DNA of 64,000 nucleotides, taken from NCBI GenBank assembly GCA_039636865.1, contig CP144172.1:1302001-1366000 (forward strand). Reading direction: 5' to 3'. Of the stretch, positions 17,942-27,175 are shown piece after piece (within the stretch, counting starts at the first letter, position 1; the number at the start of each line of letters is the position of its first letter). The stretch comes from Dermatophilaceae bacterium Sec6.4 (GTDB lineage: Bacteria; Actinomycetota; Actinomycetes; Actinomycetales; Dermatophilaceae). The notes beneath the pieces are model-generated. The model did not search any database. It was not told where the DNA came from and saw nothing but the letters and a program-made list of their open reading frames with translations. The position numbers were made by a program, and so were the translations under genes.

Positions 17942-17961
17942 GATCCGAAACCTGGCGGAGC

Positions 17962-19728
17962 TCAGTCGGTGATCTGTGCCAGGACCGCGCCTGAGGTGAC
18001 GGTCTCGCCGACCGTGACACTGAGTCCGGACAGTGTGCCGTCCTTGTGCGCGGTGATCGGCTGCTCCATCTTCATGGCCTCGATGACCAGGATGGTGTCC
18101 CCGTTGCTCACGGCGTCACCGTCGGTGGCCACCACCTTCACGATCGTGCCCTGCATCGGCGCCGTGAGTGCATCGCCGCCGGCTCCCTGAGCAGCGCCGC
18201 CGGAGCGGCCTCTCTTGGGCGCCTTCCTGCGACCCGGCGCGGACCCGCCCCCCAGTGCCAGATCGCCGGGCAGCGACACCTCGAGGCGCTTGCCACCGAC
18301 CTCGATGACCAGCTGTTGCCGCGGGGCGGCTTCGTCCGCGTCGCCGGTCGGGCCGTCGTGCGCCGGGATCGTGTTGTCGAAATCGGTCTCGATCCACCGG
18401 GTGTGCACGGTGAAGGCTGCGTCGTCCTCAGGCGCGAACGCCGGGTCCGACACGACCGCGCGGTGGAAGGGCAGCACGGTCGGCATTCCGTCCACGACCA
18501 TCTCGGCCAGCGCGCGGCGAGCCCGCTCCAGCGCCTGTTGACGGGTCGCACCGGTGACGATCAGCTTCGCGAGCATGGAGTCGAACGCCCCGCCGATCAC
18601 GTCGCCACTGGTCACACCGGAGTCCACCCGCACGCCCGGCCCACTCGGCGGGTTGAAGCGGGTGACGGTGCCCGGCGCGGGCAGGAAGCCACGTCCGGCG
18701 TCTTCGCCGTTGATCCTGAACTCGAAGGAGTGCGCGTGCGGGGCGGGGTCGTCGTAGCCGATTGCCTCACCGCGGGCGATGCGGAACTGCTCACGCACCA
18801 GGTCGATCCCGGTGACTTCCTCGGAGACGGGGTGTTCGACCTGCAGGCGGGTGTTGACCTCCAGAAAGCTGATGACACCGTCCTGGCCGACGAGGAACTC
18901 GCACGTGCCGGCTCCCCGGTAGTCCGCAGCGCGCAGGATGGCCTTGGAGGCACGCACCAGTTCGGTGTGCTGCTCATCGCTCAGAAACGGCGCTGGAGCT
19001 TCCTCGACCAGCTTCTGGTTGCGGCGCTGCAACGAGCAGTCGCGGGTCGAGATGACCACGACGTTGCCGTGGTCATCGGCCAGGCACTGGGTCTCCACAT
19101 GGCGTGGTTTGTCCAGGAAACGCTCCACGAAGCATTCCCCGCGGCCGAATGCCGACACGGCCTCTCGGACGGCGGACTCGAACAGGTCGGGGATCTCCTC
19201 GATGGTGCGCGCAACCTTCAGGCCGCGCCCGCCACCGCCGTACGCGGCTTTGATCGCAACCGGCACGCCGTGCTCGGTCGCGAAGTCGATGATCTCCTGG
19301 GCATCCTTGACCGGCTCCTTGGTGCCGGGCACCAGGGGCGCTCCTGCGGCCGTCGCGATATGGCGGGCCTTCACCTTGTCGCCGAGGGAGTCGATAGCGC
19401 TGGGCGGCGGACCGATCCAGACCAGGCCCGCATCGAGTACGGCCTGCGCGAAGTCGGCGTTCTCGGACAGGAACCCGTATCCGGGGTGCACGGAGTCTGC
19501 TCCGGAGGTACGCGCGATCTCCAGCAGCTTCTCGACCACCAGGTAGGAGTCGCCCGGCGTCGAGCCGCCGAGGGCGAAGGCCTCGTCGGCCATCCGCACG
19601 TGGAGTGCGTCGCGGTCGGGATCGGCGTACACGGCGACCGAGGCGATGCCTTCGTCGGCGCAGGCGCGCGCGATACGGACGGCGATTTCGCCTCGGTTTG
19701 CGATCAGTACTTTCTGCACAGCTGCCAT
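17962..19728 (-). CDS. Acyl-CoA carboxylase alpha subunit (biotin carboxylase plus biotin carrier)
   Basis: 588 aa. Biotin carboxylase domain about residues 1-450: [18 protein letters not shown], the ATP-grasp glycine loop [11 protein letters not shown], and the active-site [21 protein letters not shown] linker rich in K, R and G follows. The C-terminal biotin carrier domain has its biotin lysine in [12 protein letters not shown]. It is the AccA3/BccA type of actinobacteria, which works with separate carboxyltransferase beta subunits to make malonyl- or methylmalonyl-CoA for lipid synthesis. No beta-subunit gene lies nearby. The gene diverges from the aldo/keto reductase at 19808. Confidence 0.94.
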   Translation of the reverse strand: MAAVQKVLIANRGEIAVRIARACADEGIASVAVYADPDRDALHVRMADEAFALGGSTPGDSYLVVEKLLEIARTSGADSVHPGYGFLSENADFAQAVLDAGLVWIGPPPSAIDSLGDKVKARHIATAAGAPLVPGTKEPVKDAQEIIDFATEHGVPVAIKAAYGGGGRGLKVARTIEEIPDLFESAVREAVSAFGRGECFVERFLDKPRHVETQCLADDHGNVVVISTRDCSLQRRNQKLVEEAPAPFLSDEQHTELVRASKAILRAADYRGAGTCEFLVGQDGVISFLEVNTRLQVEHPVSEEVTGIDLVREQFRIARGEAIGYDDPAPHAHSFEFRINGEDAGRGFLPAPGTVTRFNPPSGPGVRVDSGVTSGDVIGGAFDSMLAKLIVTGATRQQALERARRALAEMVVDGMPTVLPFHRAVVSDPAFAPEDDAAFTVHTRWIETDFDNTIPAHDGPTGDADEAAPRQQLVIEVGGKRLEVSLPGDLALGGGSAPGRRKAPKRGRSGGAAQGAGGDALTAPMQGTIVKVVATDGDAVSNGDTILVIEAMKMEQPITAHKDGTLSGLSVTVGETVTSGAVLAQITD

Positions 19729-19807
19729 GGTTCGCGACTCTAGTAGGACATCGCCCGAACTGCCTCGTCCGGGTTATGAGACGCCCGGGCATACTCAGCG
19801 GGCATCG

Positions 19808-20671
19808 ATGGTTAGCAAACCTATGACGGAAAATTCCAATGACGCTGTCCCGCAGACCGAATTACGTACCGGATCGGGCAGCACGCCCATCCCGCAGCTC
19901 GGCTACGGGGTCTTCCAGGTCGATGACAACGAAGTGGTCGAGCCCGTACTCACGGCGCTGAAGGCCGGCTATCGCTCCATCGACACCGCCAAGATCTACG
20001 GCAACGAGGAGGGCGTGGGCCGTGCGCTCGCACAGACCGACGTCGCCCGGGACGACATCTTCCTCACCACCAAGGTGTGGAACGACGACCAGGGCTACGA
20101 CGCCACGCTGCGTGCCTTCGACCTGTCCGCCAAGAAGCTCGGCACCGATCCCGACATGTACCTGGTGCACTGGCCCACGCCGAAGCACGATACCTATGTC
20201 GACACCTTCCGTGCTCTGCTGAAGTTGCGCGAGGACGGCCGGATCAAGGTCGCCGGGGTCTGCAACTTCAACGTCGACCACCTGACGCGCGTCAACGACG
20301 AGTTGGGCGAATTCCCCGCGATCAACCAGATCGAGCTGCACCCGCTGCTGAACCAGCAGACGCTGCGCGACTTCCATGCCCAGAACGACATCGTGACCGA
20401 GGCCTGGAGCCCGCTCGCGCAGGGTGGTGAACTGTTGAACGACGCCACGATCGCCACGATCGCCAACGTTCGCGGGGTCACCCCCGCCCAGGTGATCCTG
20501 CGCTGGCACATCCAGCTCGGCAACGTGGTCATTCCCAAGTCGGTCACCCCCAAGCGCATTGCCGCCAACTTCGACCTCTTCTCCTTCGAGCTCGATGCCG
20601 ACGACATGACGAAGATCGGGCAGCTCAACAAGGACGAGCGCATCGGTCCGGATCCCGTCGAGTTCAACTGA
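19808..20671 (+). CDS. Aldo/keto reductase
   Basis: 287 aa from ATG 19808 (ATG 19823 is also possible); codons further upstream lie inside the divergent carboxylase gene. The NADPH-dependent AKR barrel has the catalytic tetrad: Asp and Tyr in YRSIDTAKIYGNEEGVG, Lys in FLTTKVWND, His in YLVHWPTP. The cofactor signature VIPKSVTPKRIAANFDLF is present near the C-terminus. It resembles the 2,5-diketo-D-gluconate reductase/AKR5 group common in actinobacteria, though the substrate cannot be read from sequence. A 17-bp perfect stem follows the stop at 20684. Confidence 0.9.
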   Translation: MVSKPMTENSNDAVPQTELRTGSGSTPIPQLGYGVFQVDDNEVVEPVLTALKAGYRSIDTAKIYGNEEGVGRALAQTDVARDDIFLTTKVWNDDQGYDATLRAFDLSAKKLGTDPDMYLVHWPTPKHDTYVDTFRALLKLREDGRIKVAGVCNFNVDHLTRVNDELGEFPAINQIELHPLLNQQTLRDFHAQNDIVTEAWSPLAQGGELLNDATIATIANVRGVTPAQVILRWHIQLGNVVIPKSVTPKRIAANFDLFSFELDADDMTKIGQLNKDERIGPDPVEFN

Positions 20672-20683
20672 CCCACTGAAACG

Positions 20684-20723
20684 ACAAGGTCGCCGCGCGC
20701 TGCAGAGCGCGCGGCGACCTTGT
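20684..20723 (+). terminator. Terminator hairpin after the aldo/keto reductase
   Basis: Perfect 17-bp GC-rich stem (20684-20700 with 20707-20723) around the 6-nt loop TGCAGA, ending TTGT. It starts 12 bp after the stop codon and separates the reductase from the kinase gene that follows on the same strand. Confidence 0.85.
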
Positions 20724-20751
20724 ACGTCTTGGCCGGACGTAGCCTGTCCGG

Positions 20752-22011
20752 ATGGGTGAGGTGTTCGCTGGTCGTTACGAATTGATCGACCTGATCGGCG
20801 AAGGCGGGATGGGAGCCGTCTGGCGGGTCCACGACCGGCGCCGCGACACCATCGTGGCAGCCAAGGTGCTTCGACAGTCCGACGCTGCGGGCCTGTTGCG
20901 CTTCATGCGCGAGCAGGCCGTTCGGATCCACCACCCGCACGTCGTGACGCCGATCGGTTGGGCCGGTGAGGACGACACGGTCCTGTTCACCATGCCGATC
21001 TTCGAGGGCGGTTCCGTTGCGGACCTGCTGAAGAAGTACCGGGCGCTGCCGCCTCTGATCGTGGCTGAAGTACTGCGGCAACTGCTCTCGGCACTGGGCG
21101 CCGTGCACGACGCCGGGGTGATCCACCGGGATGTGAAGGCCGGCAATCTGCTACTTGAACCGACAGACGTGCAGCGCCCTTTCGTACGGCTGACTGACTT
21201 CGGTGTGGCCATCGATGAGGACACGCCCCGGATGACGACGCAGTCGACAGTCCTCGGCACCCCCGGCTTCATTGCGCCGGAGGTCATGGCCGGCGGTAGT
21301 CCGAGCCGGCGATCGGATCTGTATGCAGTCGGGATGGTGGGTCTGCAGATGCTCACCGGCGACGAGCCCGCGACGGCAACCAGGACCGAACGTGCCGACC
21401 TGCCGCAGCGCCCGGAGGACGTCCCGGATGAACTCTGGCGAATCCTTACCGAACTCGTTGATCCGGACCCGCTTGGTCGACCGCAGAGTGCTGCCGAGGC
21501 ACTGGAGGCACTACAACACGGTGAGCTGGCATGGGTGGCGCAGACCCAGGTGAGCGTCGAGCAGTTGCTGCGACCGCCAGTGTCGGGTTTCTCCGCAGCA
21601 GCAGCCGCACCCGTTGATCCAGCGGCGTACCTCCCGTCAGGCGCCGGTGGGAGTAACACCGCGGCGTTGCGGCCGAGGGCGACCCGAGCCATCAGGCCGG
21701 AACGCCACCGGCGCCCGGTGACCAGCAGGTTCGGCGCCGCGTCCACCGTCCACCGCGGACCCGGTTCCAGGGCTGTCTCCCTTGCACTCCTGGGGGCCCC
21801 GCTACTGGCGCTTGCCGCACTCGCGGGTGTGTGGCTGATCCCGTGGGGAGGCGCCCAGCCCCATCCTGTCGGCACCACCGACGTCAACGGCGTCTGCAGA
21901 TGGCAGGACGCCGGCACGACCAGACCGGCCGCGAGTGGCGCCCGCCCTGCGAGCGGTCGGCAACTCACCTGTCGGGCGGTGGGGCAGGGCTACCGCTGGA
22001 CCGCAGATTGA
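20752..22011 (+). CDS. Serine/threonine protein kinase with C-terminal membrane anchor
   Basis: 419 aa. Hanks-type kinase domain, residues about 8-265. It has the glycine loop GEGGMG (16-21), ATP-binding Lys38, catalytic HRD with Asp127 and Asn132, DFG at 149-151, and APE at 175-177 in the activation segment LGTPGFIAPEVM. A proline/alanine-rich linker and one membrane helix (about 340-362) follow. The short extracellular tail contains two Cys and ends YRWTAD. There are no PASTA repeats, so this is not PknB. It overlaps the convergent secreted-protein gene by 22 bp. Substrates are unknown. Confidence 0.92.
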   Translation: MGEVFAGRYELIDLIGEGGMGAVWRVHDRRRDTIVAAKVLRQSDAAGLLRFMREQAVRIHHPHVVTPIGWAGEDDTVLFTMPIFEGGSVADLLKKYRALPPLIVAEVLRQLLSALGAVHDAGVIHRDVKAGNLLLEPTDVQRPFVRLTDFGVAIDEDTPRMTTQSTVLGTPGFIAPEVMAGGSPSRRSDLYAVGMVGLQMLTGDEPATATRTERADLPQRPEDVPDELWRILTELVDPDPLGRPQSAAEALEALQHGELAWVAQTQVSVEQLLRPPVSGFSAAAAAPVDPAAYLPSGAGGSNTAALRPRATRAIRPERHRRPVTSRFGAASTVHRGPGSRAVSLALLGAPLLALAALAGVWLIPWGGAQPHPVGTTDVNGVCRWQDAGTTRPAASGARPASGRQLTCRAVGQGYRWTAD

Positions 22012-23294
22012 GATCGACGTCGCCGGACCGCCCACGCCATTGCGGCGGCCGTCAGTAGCAGAATTCCCGCGCTGGCGCTGATTCGCCACCACGGGGTGCT
22101 GGAGCTGGGAGTAGGGGCCTGTTGCGCGGTCGGTTTCGAAGCGCTGATCGTGTTACCCGCAGCATCGACATATGTCGGGCCGCTGACGGCGATCCCGGTG
22201 ACGGCGACGTTCAACCTGGTCGGCACGATCTGCTGCTGCGCGGTCGTGGTTGCCCCACCGGTAGGGGGCGACGGGGTAGATCGGATGGTCACGTAGTACC
22301 ACCCCGCGACGCTGGTCCAGGTCAACGCCTCCGGGCTCAGATTGCTGGCCGGCGCCACGGCCGGGTTGACACGGTTGCTCCACGAAACCTGTGCGCTCCC
22401 ACTGGCGATCCGTTGCGGGGTCCCGTTGTCGGCGGGCAGCGTGATGGTGTCCGGAATGCTGTTGACGGCAGCCGGGTTGATCGGCACCAACTGCGGGCTC
22501 CAGAGAGTCAGCCCGATCATGGTGTTCGAGGAGGGGACGAAGGTGGTGGCATCGCGGGGAGCCTCGAGCGACACCCCGATCTGCTGCCCCCATCCGACCC
22601 GGACGCGGAAGGTCTGCAGCCGCTGAGGCCGCAGATCCAGCGAATAGCTGCCCTGCGTGAGTGTCGTGGCCGATGCATACGGTCGGTCGCCGTTGACCGG
22701 TGCGCCGGTGATGTCCAGACTCGGCGCGAGAGGCGGGGTCTGCTCGATCCCGACGGCCGCCGGGCTGGGCGCTCCGTTGATCGGCGGCTCCCGGGTGATA
22801 CCCAGTTGGGCACCAGCACCTGCGGGCGCGGTCACCTGCACGACGATGAGCAGAGTCGTCGCCGAACCGCAGGCTGCGGGCACGGTAGCGGCGCCCGGTA
22901 CTGCCGGTAGACCCGCGAGAGTGACGACTGCAGACCGTAGGCCGGACGACCGGTCGATCCGGCTGGGCGACGTGCCCGACGCTGCGCAGGACGTGCCGTC
23001 CGGTAGTTGCAGGGTGAGGGACGCCGATGGATCGCCGCCGCTCACCGCTGGTGCGGTGATCAGCGACACCGTGATCGTGTCGGCCACCGCCCGGGTGACC
23101 TTGGCGTATCCCGGTCCTGCGGCAGCTAGTTCACCGCTGTACATGCCGGGGGCCAGCGTCTGTGCCGACCCGGGCAATGCACTCAGGGAGAGGGCAGCGG
23201 TGCTGGTCGGCTGAGCCTGCGACGGTGTCATCGCGAGCAACGATGCGGCACCGCACAAGAACGCAACGAGTACTGCGGGCAGTCGACGAGGCAC
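21990..23294 (-). CDS. Secreted, C-terminally anchored protein of unknown function
   Basis: 434 aa. A signal peptide (basic MPRRLPAVLV, hydrophobic core to about residue 22, SQAQ cleavage region) leads into an extracellular part of beta-rich, Thr/Ser/Pro/Ala-rich sequence. A single membrane helix lies near the end (SAGILLLTAAAMAWAV), then a short RRRR-containing cytoplasmic tail. No catalytic motif is visible. It is convergent with the kinase gene, whose last 22 bp it overlaps on the other strand, and follows the VWA gene by 48 bp in the same direction. Possibly a surface or adhesin-like protein; I do not recognise the family. Confidence 0.75.
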   Translation of the reverse strand: MPRRLPAVLVAFLCGAASLLAMTPSQAQPTSTAALSLSALPGSAQTLAPGMYSGELAAAGPGYAKVTRAVADTITVSLITAPAVSGGDPSASLTLQLPDGTSCAASGTSPSRIDRSSGLRSAVVTLAGLPAVPGAATVPAACGSATTLLIVVQVTAPAGAGAQLGITREPPINGAPSPAAVGIEQTPPLAPSLDITGAPVNGDRPYASATTLTQGSYSLDLRPQRLQTFRVRVGWGQQIGVSLEAPRDATTFVPSSNTMIGLTLWSPQLVPINPAAVNSIPDTITLPADNGTPQRIASGSAQVSWSNRVNPAVAPASNLSPEALTWTSVAGWYYVTIRSTPSPPTGGATTTAQQQIVPTRLNVAVTGIAVSGPTYVDAAGNTISASKPTAQQAPTPSSSTPWWRISASAGILLLTAAAMAWAVRRRRSQSAVQR

Positions 23295-23342
23295 CGCACA
23301 AGTATGTGGCCCGGGTGGACGTGGGTACCCGCATCCGCTGCG

Positions 23343-24743
23343 TCAGACGGGCAGGACCCGCGCGACAAAAGCGCGTAGCTGATCCAGGTTGCGGCATTCG
23401 TGCATGTCGATCGCGGCCGCGTAGCGGGCCGCCTCGGAGTCACCGGTGTCCCACAGTCGGGCGGGCTCGGGATTGAGCCACGCGCTGTGCCTGGCCCGAC
23501 GGGTGATCGCGATCAGATGCTCGATGCCTGGGGAGCCGTAGTTGGTCCGCGCATCGCCGAGGATGAGCACCGTCGAGCGCGGTCCGATACCCGCCAGCTC
23601 GCTCTGCGCGAACCCGCGCAGCGCTGTCCCGTAACTGCTGCTGGTGCCGTACCTGGTGAACTCCGGGCGGCCCCGGGCCCATCCTGACAGCGACTGACCG
23701 GGGCCGGTGATCCCCAGCAGGTCGGTGATCTCGGCGCTACTGCTGACGAAGCCGTACGTGCGGACCGCACGGAACTGGGCGTGCAGGGCCTGCATCAACA
23801 GCATCGTGAAGGTCGAGAAGCCGCCGACCGATCCGGACAGGTCCGCCAGTACCACGAGGTCGGGTCGGTGTCGCCGTCTGTCCCGGTAGACAGGGTCGAT
23901 CGGGACACCGCCGGTTGCCATCGACGCCCGTAGGGTGCGTCGCAGGTCCAGCGTGCCGTTGCCGGATCGACGGCGCGCCGACATGCGAGCAGCGAGCTTT
24001 CGGGCCAGCGGCTCGATATGACGGCGTAATTGCGCCAGATCGCGGGTGCTCGCAGCGAGAAAGTCGCGCTGCTCGATGCCTCCCGACACCCCGAACCGGG
24101 CCACCCTCTCGCGGGACCGGATCCCGGTATTGCGCCGTAACGCCTCCGCCTCGACATGCCGCCGGAACGCCGCTACGCGGGTGCGCATCTCATCGCGGTC
24201 GAAACGGTCCGAGAGCTGCTCACCCTGTCCGTTGAGTCCTGTCTGTCCTGACCTGTCCCCCCGCGACTGCTGTTGCGCGGCGGCGATAGCACGTTGCGGT
24301 TGCAGCCTGGCGATGGTCTGGGCCGATGAATATCCCTGACGTTCATCGCCGTTCGCGACCTCACCGAGGAGATCCACGGCGGCGGCCGCGAGGGCCTCCA
24401 GGGCGACGGTGTCGTCGGCGGCCAGGGCCTGCACCAGCGCGTCGCGCAGTTGATCGGTCGATGTCGCGGCTGCCATGGTGCGGCGTCCCGGCGCTGCCGG
24501 GAAGTACAGGTCGAACAGCTGGTCGAACACCTCGCGATCCCCGGACCGGCGCAGCATCGCGCAGGCCAGCCCCGTGCGCAATCGACGCCGATCCGTCAAC
24601 CCGAGGGTCAGCGCGACCCGGCCCGCGTCGGCGACGTCGCTCGTCCCGACGTCCACGCCGTGCTCGCGCAGCGAACCGGTCAGTTCGACCAGTCGCTGCG
24701 CCAGGGGGTTCTGAGGCACGGGGGTATCAGGCGCGTAGACCAC
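23343..24743 (-). CDS. VWA domain (CoxE-like) protein
   Basis: 466 aa from GTG 24743, which overlaps the upstream AAA+ gene by 17 nt. The N-terminal half is an alpha-helical CoxE-type region. A central R/Q-rich stretch leads to the VWA fold, with the MIDAS motif DLSGSVGGFS and the third metal loop GDARTNYG. CoxE-like proteins pair with MoxR-type ATPases; CoxD/CoxE do so in cofactor maturation of molybdenum CO dehydrogenase. The arrangement ATPase then VWA here is the same. The client is not identifiable; the nearest metalloenzyme gene is sodN. Confidence 0.87.
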   Translation of the reverse strand: MVYAPDTPVPQNPLAQRLVELTGSLREHGVDVGTSDVADAGRVALTLGLTDRRRLRTGLACAMLRRSGDREVFDQLFDLYFPAAPGRRTMAAATSTDQLRDALVQALAADDTVALEALAAAAVDLLGEVANGDERQGYSSAQTIARLQPQRAIAAAQQQSRGDRSGQTGLNGQGEQLSDRFDRDEMRTRVAAFRRHVEAEALRRNTGIRSRERVARFGVSGGIEQRDFLAASTRDLAQLRRHIEPLARKLAARMSARRRSGNGTLDLRRTLRASMATGGVPIDPVYRDRRRHRPDLVVLADLSGSVGGFSTFTMLLMQALHAQFRAVRTYGFVSSSAEITDLLGITGPGQSLSGWARGRPEFTRYGTSSSYGTALRGFAQSELAGIGPRSTVLILGDARTNYGSPGIEHLIAITRRARHSAWLNPEPARLWDTGDSEAARYAAAIDMHECRNLDQLRAFVARVLPV

Positions 24744-25620
24744 GATCGAGTTCCAAGGTCGCAGTGGCGTCGCGGATGTCCTGCTGATGTTTCAGCACCA
24801 CCCCCAGCGTCGCCCGGACGACGTCCGGTTCGAGGGTCAGCGCGCCCAGCTCGAGCAGCGTGCGAGCCCAGTCCACCGTCTCGGCGACCGAGGGCGGTTT
24901 ACGCAGCGACCCGGCCCGCAGGGCGCCCACCATGCGCACCAGACTCGCCGTGAGCTCCTCACCCAGGCCGGGGGCCTGCAGCGTGACGATGCGTGCCTCC
25001 AACGCCGGTTCGGGATAGTCGATGTGCAGGAAGAGGCATCTGCGGCGCAGCGCTTCGGACAGCTCACGGGTGGCGTTGGAGGTCAGGACGACGAAGGGGC
25101 GGTGGCGGGCGGTGACAGTCCCCAGCTCCGGGATCGTCACCTGGAAGTCGGACAGCAGCTCCAACAGCAGTCCCTCCATCTCCTCGTCGGCCTTGTCCAA
25201 CTCGTCGATGAGCAGGACGGTGCGCTGGGTGCTGCGGATAGCAGTGAGCAGCGGCCGGGGCAGTAGGAACTCCTCCCCGAAGATGTTGGACCGCAACGCT
25301 TCCCAGCTACCGCGCGAGCTGTCGCGCTGTGCTGTGATGCGCAACAGCTGCGCTGCGTGGTTCCATTCGTACAGCGCGCGGGCCTCGTCGACCCCTTCGT
25401 AGCACTGCAGCCGGATCAGGTCCGCGCCCAGCGCTCGCGATACCGCTTTGGCCAGTTCGGTCTTGCCGACACCCGCTGGTCCTTCGACCAGGAGCGGCTT
25501 GCCGAGCGCTTCGGCGAGGTAGACCGTGGTCGCGATCTCGTCCGAGGCGAGATATCCGGCTTCGGCCAGTGATGCGCGAGTTCGGTCCACCCCGAGTAGG
25601 GCCGGGTGTGCAGTTCTCAT
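24727..25620 (-). CDS. MoxR/CoxD-like AAA+ ATPase
   Basis: 297 aa from the ATG at 25620; longer readings upstream run through the sodN gene in another frame. Walker A GPAGVGKT (47-54), Walker B LLIDE (136-140), and the sensor segment FVVLTSNATRELSEALRRRC place it in the MoxR family near CoxD. Its stop lies inside the start of the VWA gene, so the two are translationally coupled and should work as a pair. The start is 103 bp after sodN, with an imperfect hairpin between them, so transcription may or may not be shared with the rfb/sod genes. Confidence 0.92.
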   Translation of the reverse strand: MRTAHPALLGVDRTRASLAEAGYLASDEIATTVYLAEALGKPLLVEGPAGVGKTELAKAVSRALGADLIRLQCYEGVDEARALYEWNHAAQLLRITAQRDSSRGSWEALRSNIFGEEFLLPRPLLTAIRSTQRTVLLIDELDKADEEMEGLLLELLSDFQVTIPELGTVTARHRPFVVLTSNATRELSEALRRRCLFLHIDYPEPALEARIVTLQAPGLGEELTASLVRMVGALRAGSLRKPPSVAETVDWARTLLELGALTLEPDVVRATLGVVLKHQQDIRDATATLELDRGLRA

Positions 25621-25654
25621 TTCGCCATCTTGTCCTACGCGTGGGTAACCAGGT

Positions 25655-25702
25655 CGACAAAGGTCGCCGCCCGCTCCAGGGAGCAGACGGCGACCGTTGT
25701 CG
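25655..25702 (-). terminator. Imperfect 22-bp hairpin downstream of sodN
   Basis: 25655-25676 pairs with 25681-25702 with three mismatches. It lies 22 bp after the sodN stop and before the AAA+ gene. There is no T run, so it may only attenuate or stabilise the sodN transcript. Confidence 0.5.
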
Positions 25703-25723
25703 AACAGGTGAGCGTGAGGGGTG

Positions 25724-26125
25724 TCAGGCCTTCTTGGTCTCCGCGAAGATATCGGCGATCTCGTCGATCTTCGCCAGCAGCTGGTCGGCGACGTCGACGT
25801 CGAGCGACCCCTTGGCGCCGGACGCGCCGGCGAGCTTGGTGGCCTCGTTGACCAGCTGGTGCAGCTGCGGGAACTTCTCGAAGTGTGGGGGCTTGAAGTA
25901 GTCGGTCCAGAGCACCCACAGGTGGTGCTTGACCAGTTCTGCCCGCTGCTCCTTGATGATGAGCGAGCGGATGCGGAAGTCGAGGTCGTCATTGGCTGCG
26001 ACCTTCTCGCAGATGCCCTTGATCGACTGGGCCTCGATACGGGCCTGAGCGGGGTCATACACACCACACGGGAGGTCGCAGTGTGCGCTGACCTCGATGG
26101 TGGGGGCGAAGAAACGGCGAAGCAT
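25724..26125 (-). CDS. sodN: Nickel superoxide dismutase precursor
   Basis: 133 aa from ATG 26125, which has AAAGGG about 9 nt upstream; ATG 26134 is an in-frame alternative. A 14-residue pro-peptide (MLRRFFAPTIEVSA) precedes the nickel hook HCDLPCGVYDPAQARIEA. Once trimmed, His1, Cys2 and Cys6 bind nickel. The rest is the four-helix bundle (for example HHLWVLWTDYFKPPHFEKFP). The enzyme converts superoxide to hydrogen peroxide and oxygen, in the cytoplasm or outside the membrane depending on species. The maturation protease gene sodX lies just upstream. The 133-bp gap before it could hold its own promoter. Confidence 0.96.
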   Translation of the reverse strand: MLRRFFAPTIEVSAHCDLPCGVYDPAQARIEAQSIKGICEKVAANDDLDFRIRSLIIKEQRAELVKHHLWVLWTDYFKPPHFEKFPQLHQLVNEATKLAGASGAKGSLDVDVADQLLAKIDEIADIFAETKKA

Positions 26126-26258
26126 CAAAGTCATCCCTTTCCTATGGACGCCGCGCGGCGAGGCGCGACGAAGTTCAGCTGTTGCTTCCACCATACGACT
26201 GATGGCGCTGGGGTGCCTCGCGCGCGTAAGTGCTGCGACCACGTCGCGTGTGGGTGCA

Positions 26259-26570
26259 CTACCGGCGGCCCCTGCGCGGCAGCCGGACCAGAACCCGCGC
26301 GAGAACGTCGGCCTCCGGTATCGCTCCGACTGTGCGGGAGTCGACTCCCTCATCGGGATTGTCCCGAACGGCCCACCACCCGCCGGGGACCCGCGCGCTC
26401 AGTCGCTTGACGGCTACCGGACGCGGACCGTGCGGGCCGTCCGGTAGCGCGACGACATGGGTGCGACCGGCGACAGGGCGTGCTCCGTGCGCCACGAGCA
26501 GTCGGTCACCGTCGACGTAGGTCGGCTCCATCGACCGGCCCCGCACAATTGCGAACCCCAGCCGGATCAC
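26259..26570 (-). CDS. sodX: Nickel-type superoxide dismutase maturation protease
   Basis: 103 aa, signal-peptidase-like fold (S24/S26). The nucleophile is Ser13 in GRSMEPT, and the general-base Lys lies near residue 55 in VAVKRL. The protein has no membrane helix, unlike true signal peptidases. SodX proteins cut the SodN pro-peptide to free the nickel-binding His. Start GTG at 26570 overlaps the rfbC stop by 4 nt (GTGA), so it is translated by coupling to a rhamnose-synthesis gene, which is an odd partner. sodN follows 133 bp downstream. Confidence 0.92.
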   Translation of the reverse strand: MIRLGFAIVRGRSMEPTYVDGDRLLVAHGARPVAGRTHVVALPDGPHGPRPVAVKRLSARVPGGWWAVRDNPDEGVDSRTVGAIPEADVLARVLVRLPRRGRR

Positions 26571-27175
26571 CGACCCGATGCCACGCGGAGCGCGGCGACG
26601 TGCGCCAGGTAGCCCTCGTAGGTAGGCAGCAGCCCATCTGCAGCTGCCTGCGCGAGGGTGGGCGCGGCCTCGTCCTTGGGCGACAACAGCAGTTCCATGT
26701 CAGGTAGCTGCAGCGCAATCTGCGCGTCGAGCGGGTTGATGCCGTGCTCGCCGGTCGGGTTGTAGGGCGTGGAGCACAGGTAACAGGCCGTGCTGTCGCC
26801 CTCGAGCGCGACCAATGCGTGCCCGAGGCCCTCGGACAGGTAGACCGCCCGCCGGTCCGCGGTGTCCAACAGAACGGATTCGAACTGGCCGAACGTCGGG
26901 GACCCGACCCGGATGTCGACGACGAAGTCAAGGAATGCGCCCGACAGCGCTGTGACGTACTTGGACTGGCCGGGTGGGATGTCGGCGAAATGAATTCCGC
27001 GCACAGTGCCGCGCGAGGAGACCGAGATGTTCGTCTGTACGACGCGCGGCTCGTATCCGAGATGCTCGGCGAGCAGGTCACCGCGGTAACCCTCCATGAA
27101 AACCCCGCGATTGTCGGGGAACTGTCGAGGGGTGATGACGTAGGCGCCCTCGATCGGTAGAGCCTCGATCTTCAT
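26567..27175 (-). CDS. rfbC: dTDP-4-dehydrorhamnose 3,5-epimerase
   Basis: 202 aa from ATG 27175. RmlC cupin fold with the catalytic His in RGTVRGIHFAD and the active-site pattern VYLSEGLGHALVALEGD. PTGEHGINPLD is the typical substrate-binding C-terminal loop. It makes dTDP-4-dehydro-L-rhamnose, the third step to dTDP-L-rhamnose. Start overlaps the rfbA stop by TGATG and the stop overlaps sodX by GTGA, so it is tightly coupled on both sides. The C-terminal ~30 residues (LPTYEGYLAHVAALRV) resemble the tail seen in actinobacterial RmlC. Confidence 0.95.
   Translation of the reverse strand: MKIEALPIEGAYVITPRQFPDNRGVFMEGYRGDLLAEHLGYEPRVVQTNISVSSRGTVRGIHFADIPPGQSKYVTALSGAFLDFVVDIRVGSPTFGQFESVLLDTADRRAVYLSEGLGHALVALEGDSTACYLCSTPYNPTGEHGINPLDAQIALQLPDMELLLSPKDEAAPTLAQAAADGLLPTYEGYLAHVAALRVASGR

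Noticed and set aside
26126..26258. Nickel-responsive (Nur) operator before sodN
   Set aside because: No convincing match to the known inverted repeat could be found by eye; a motif scan with a Nur matrix would decide.
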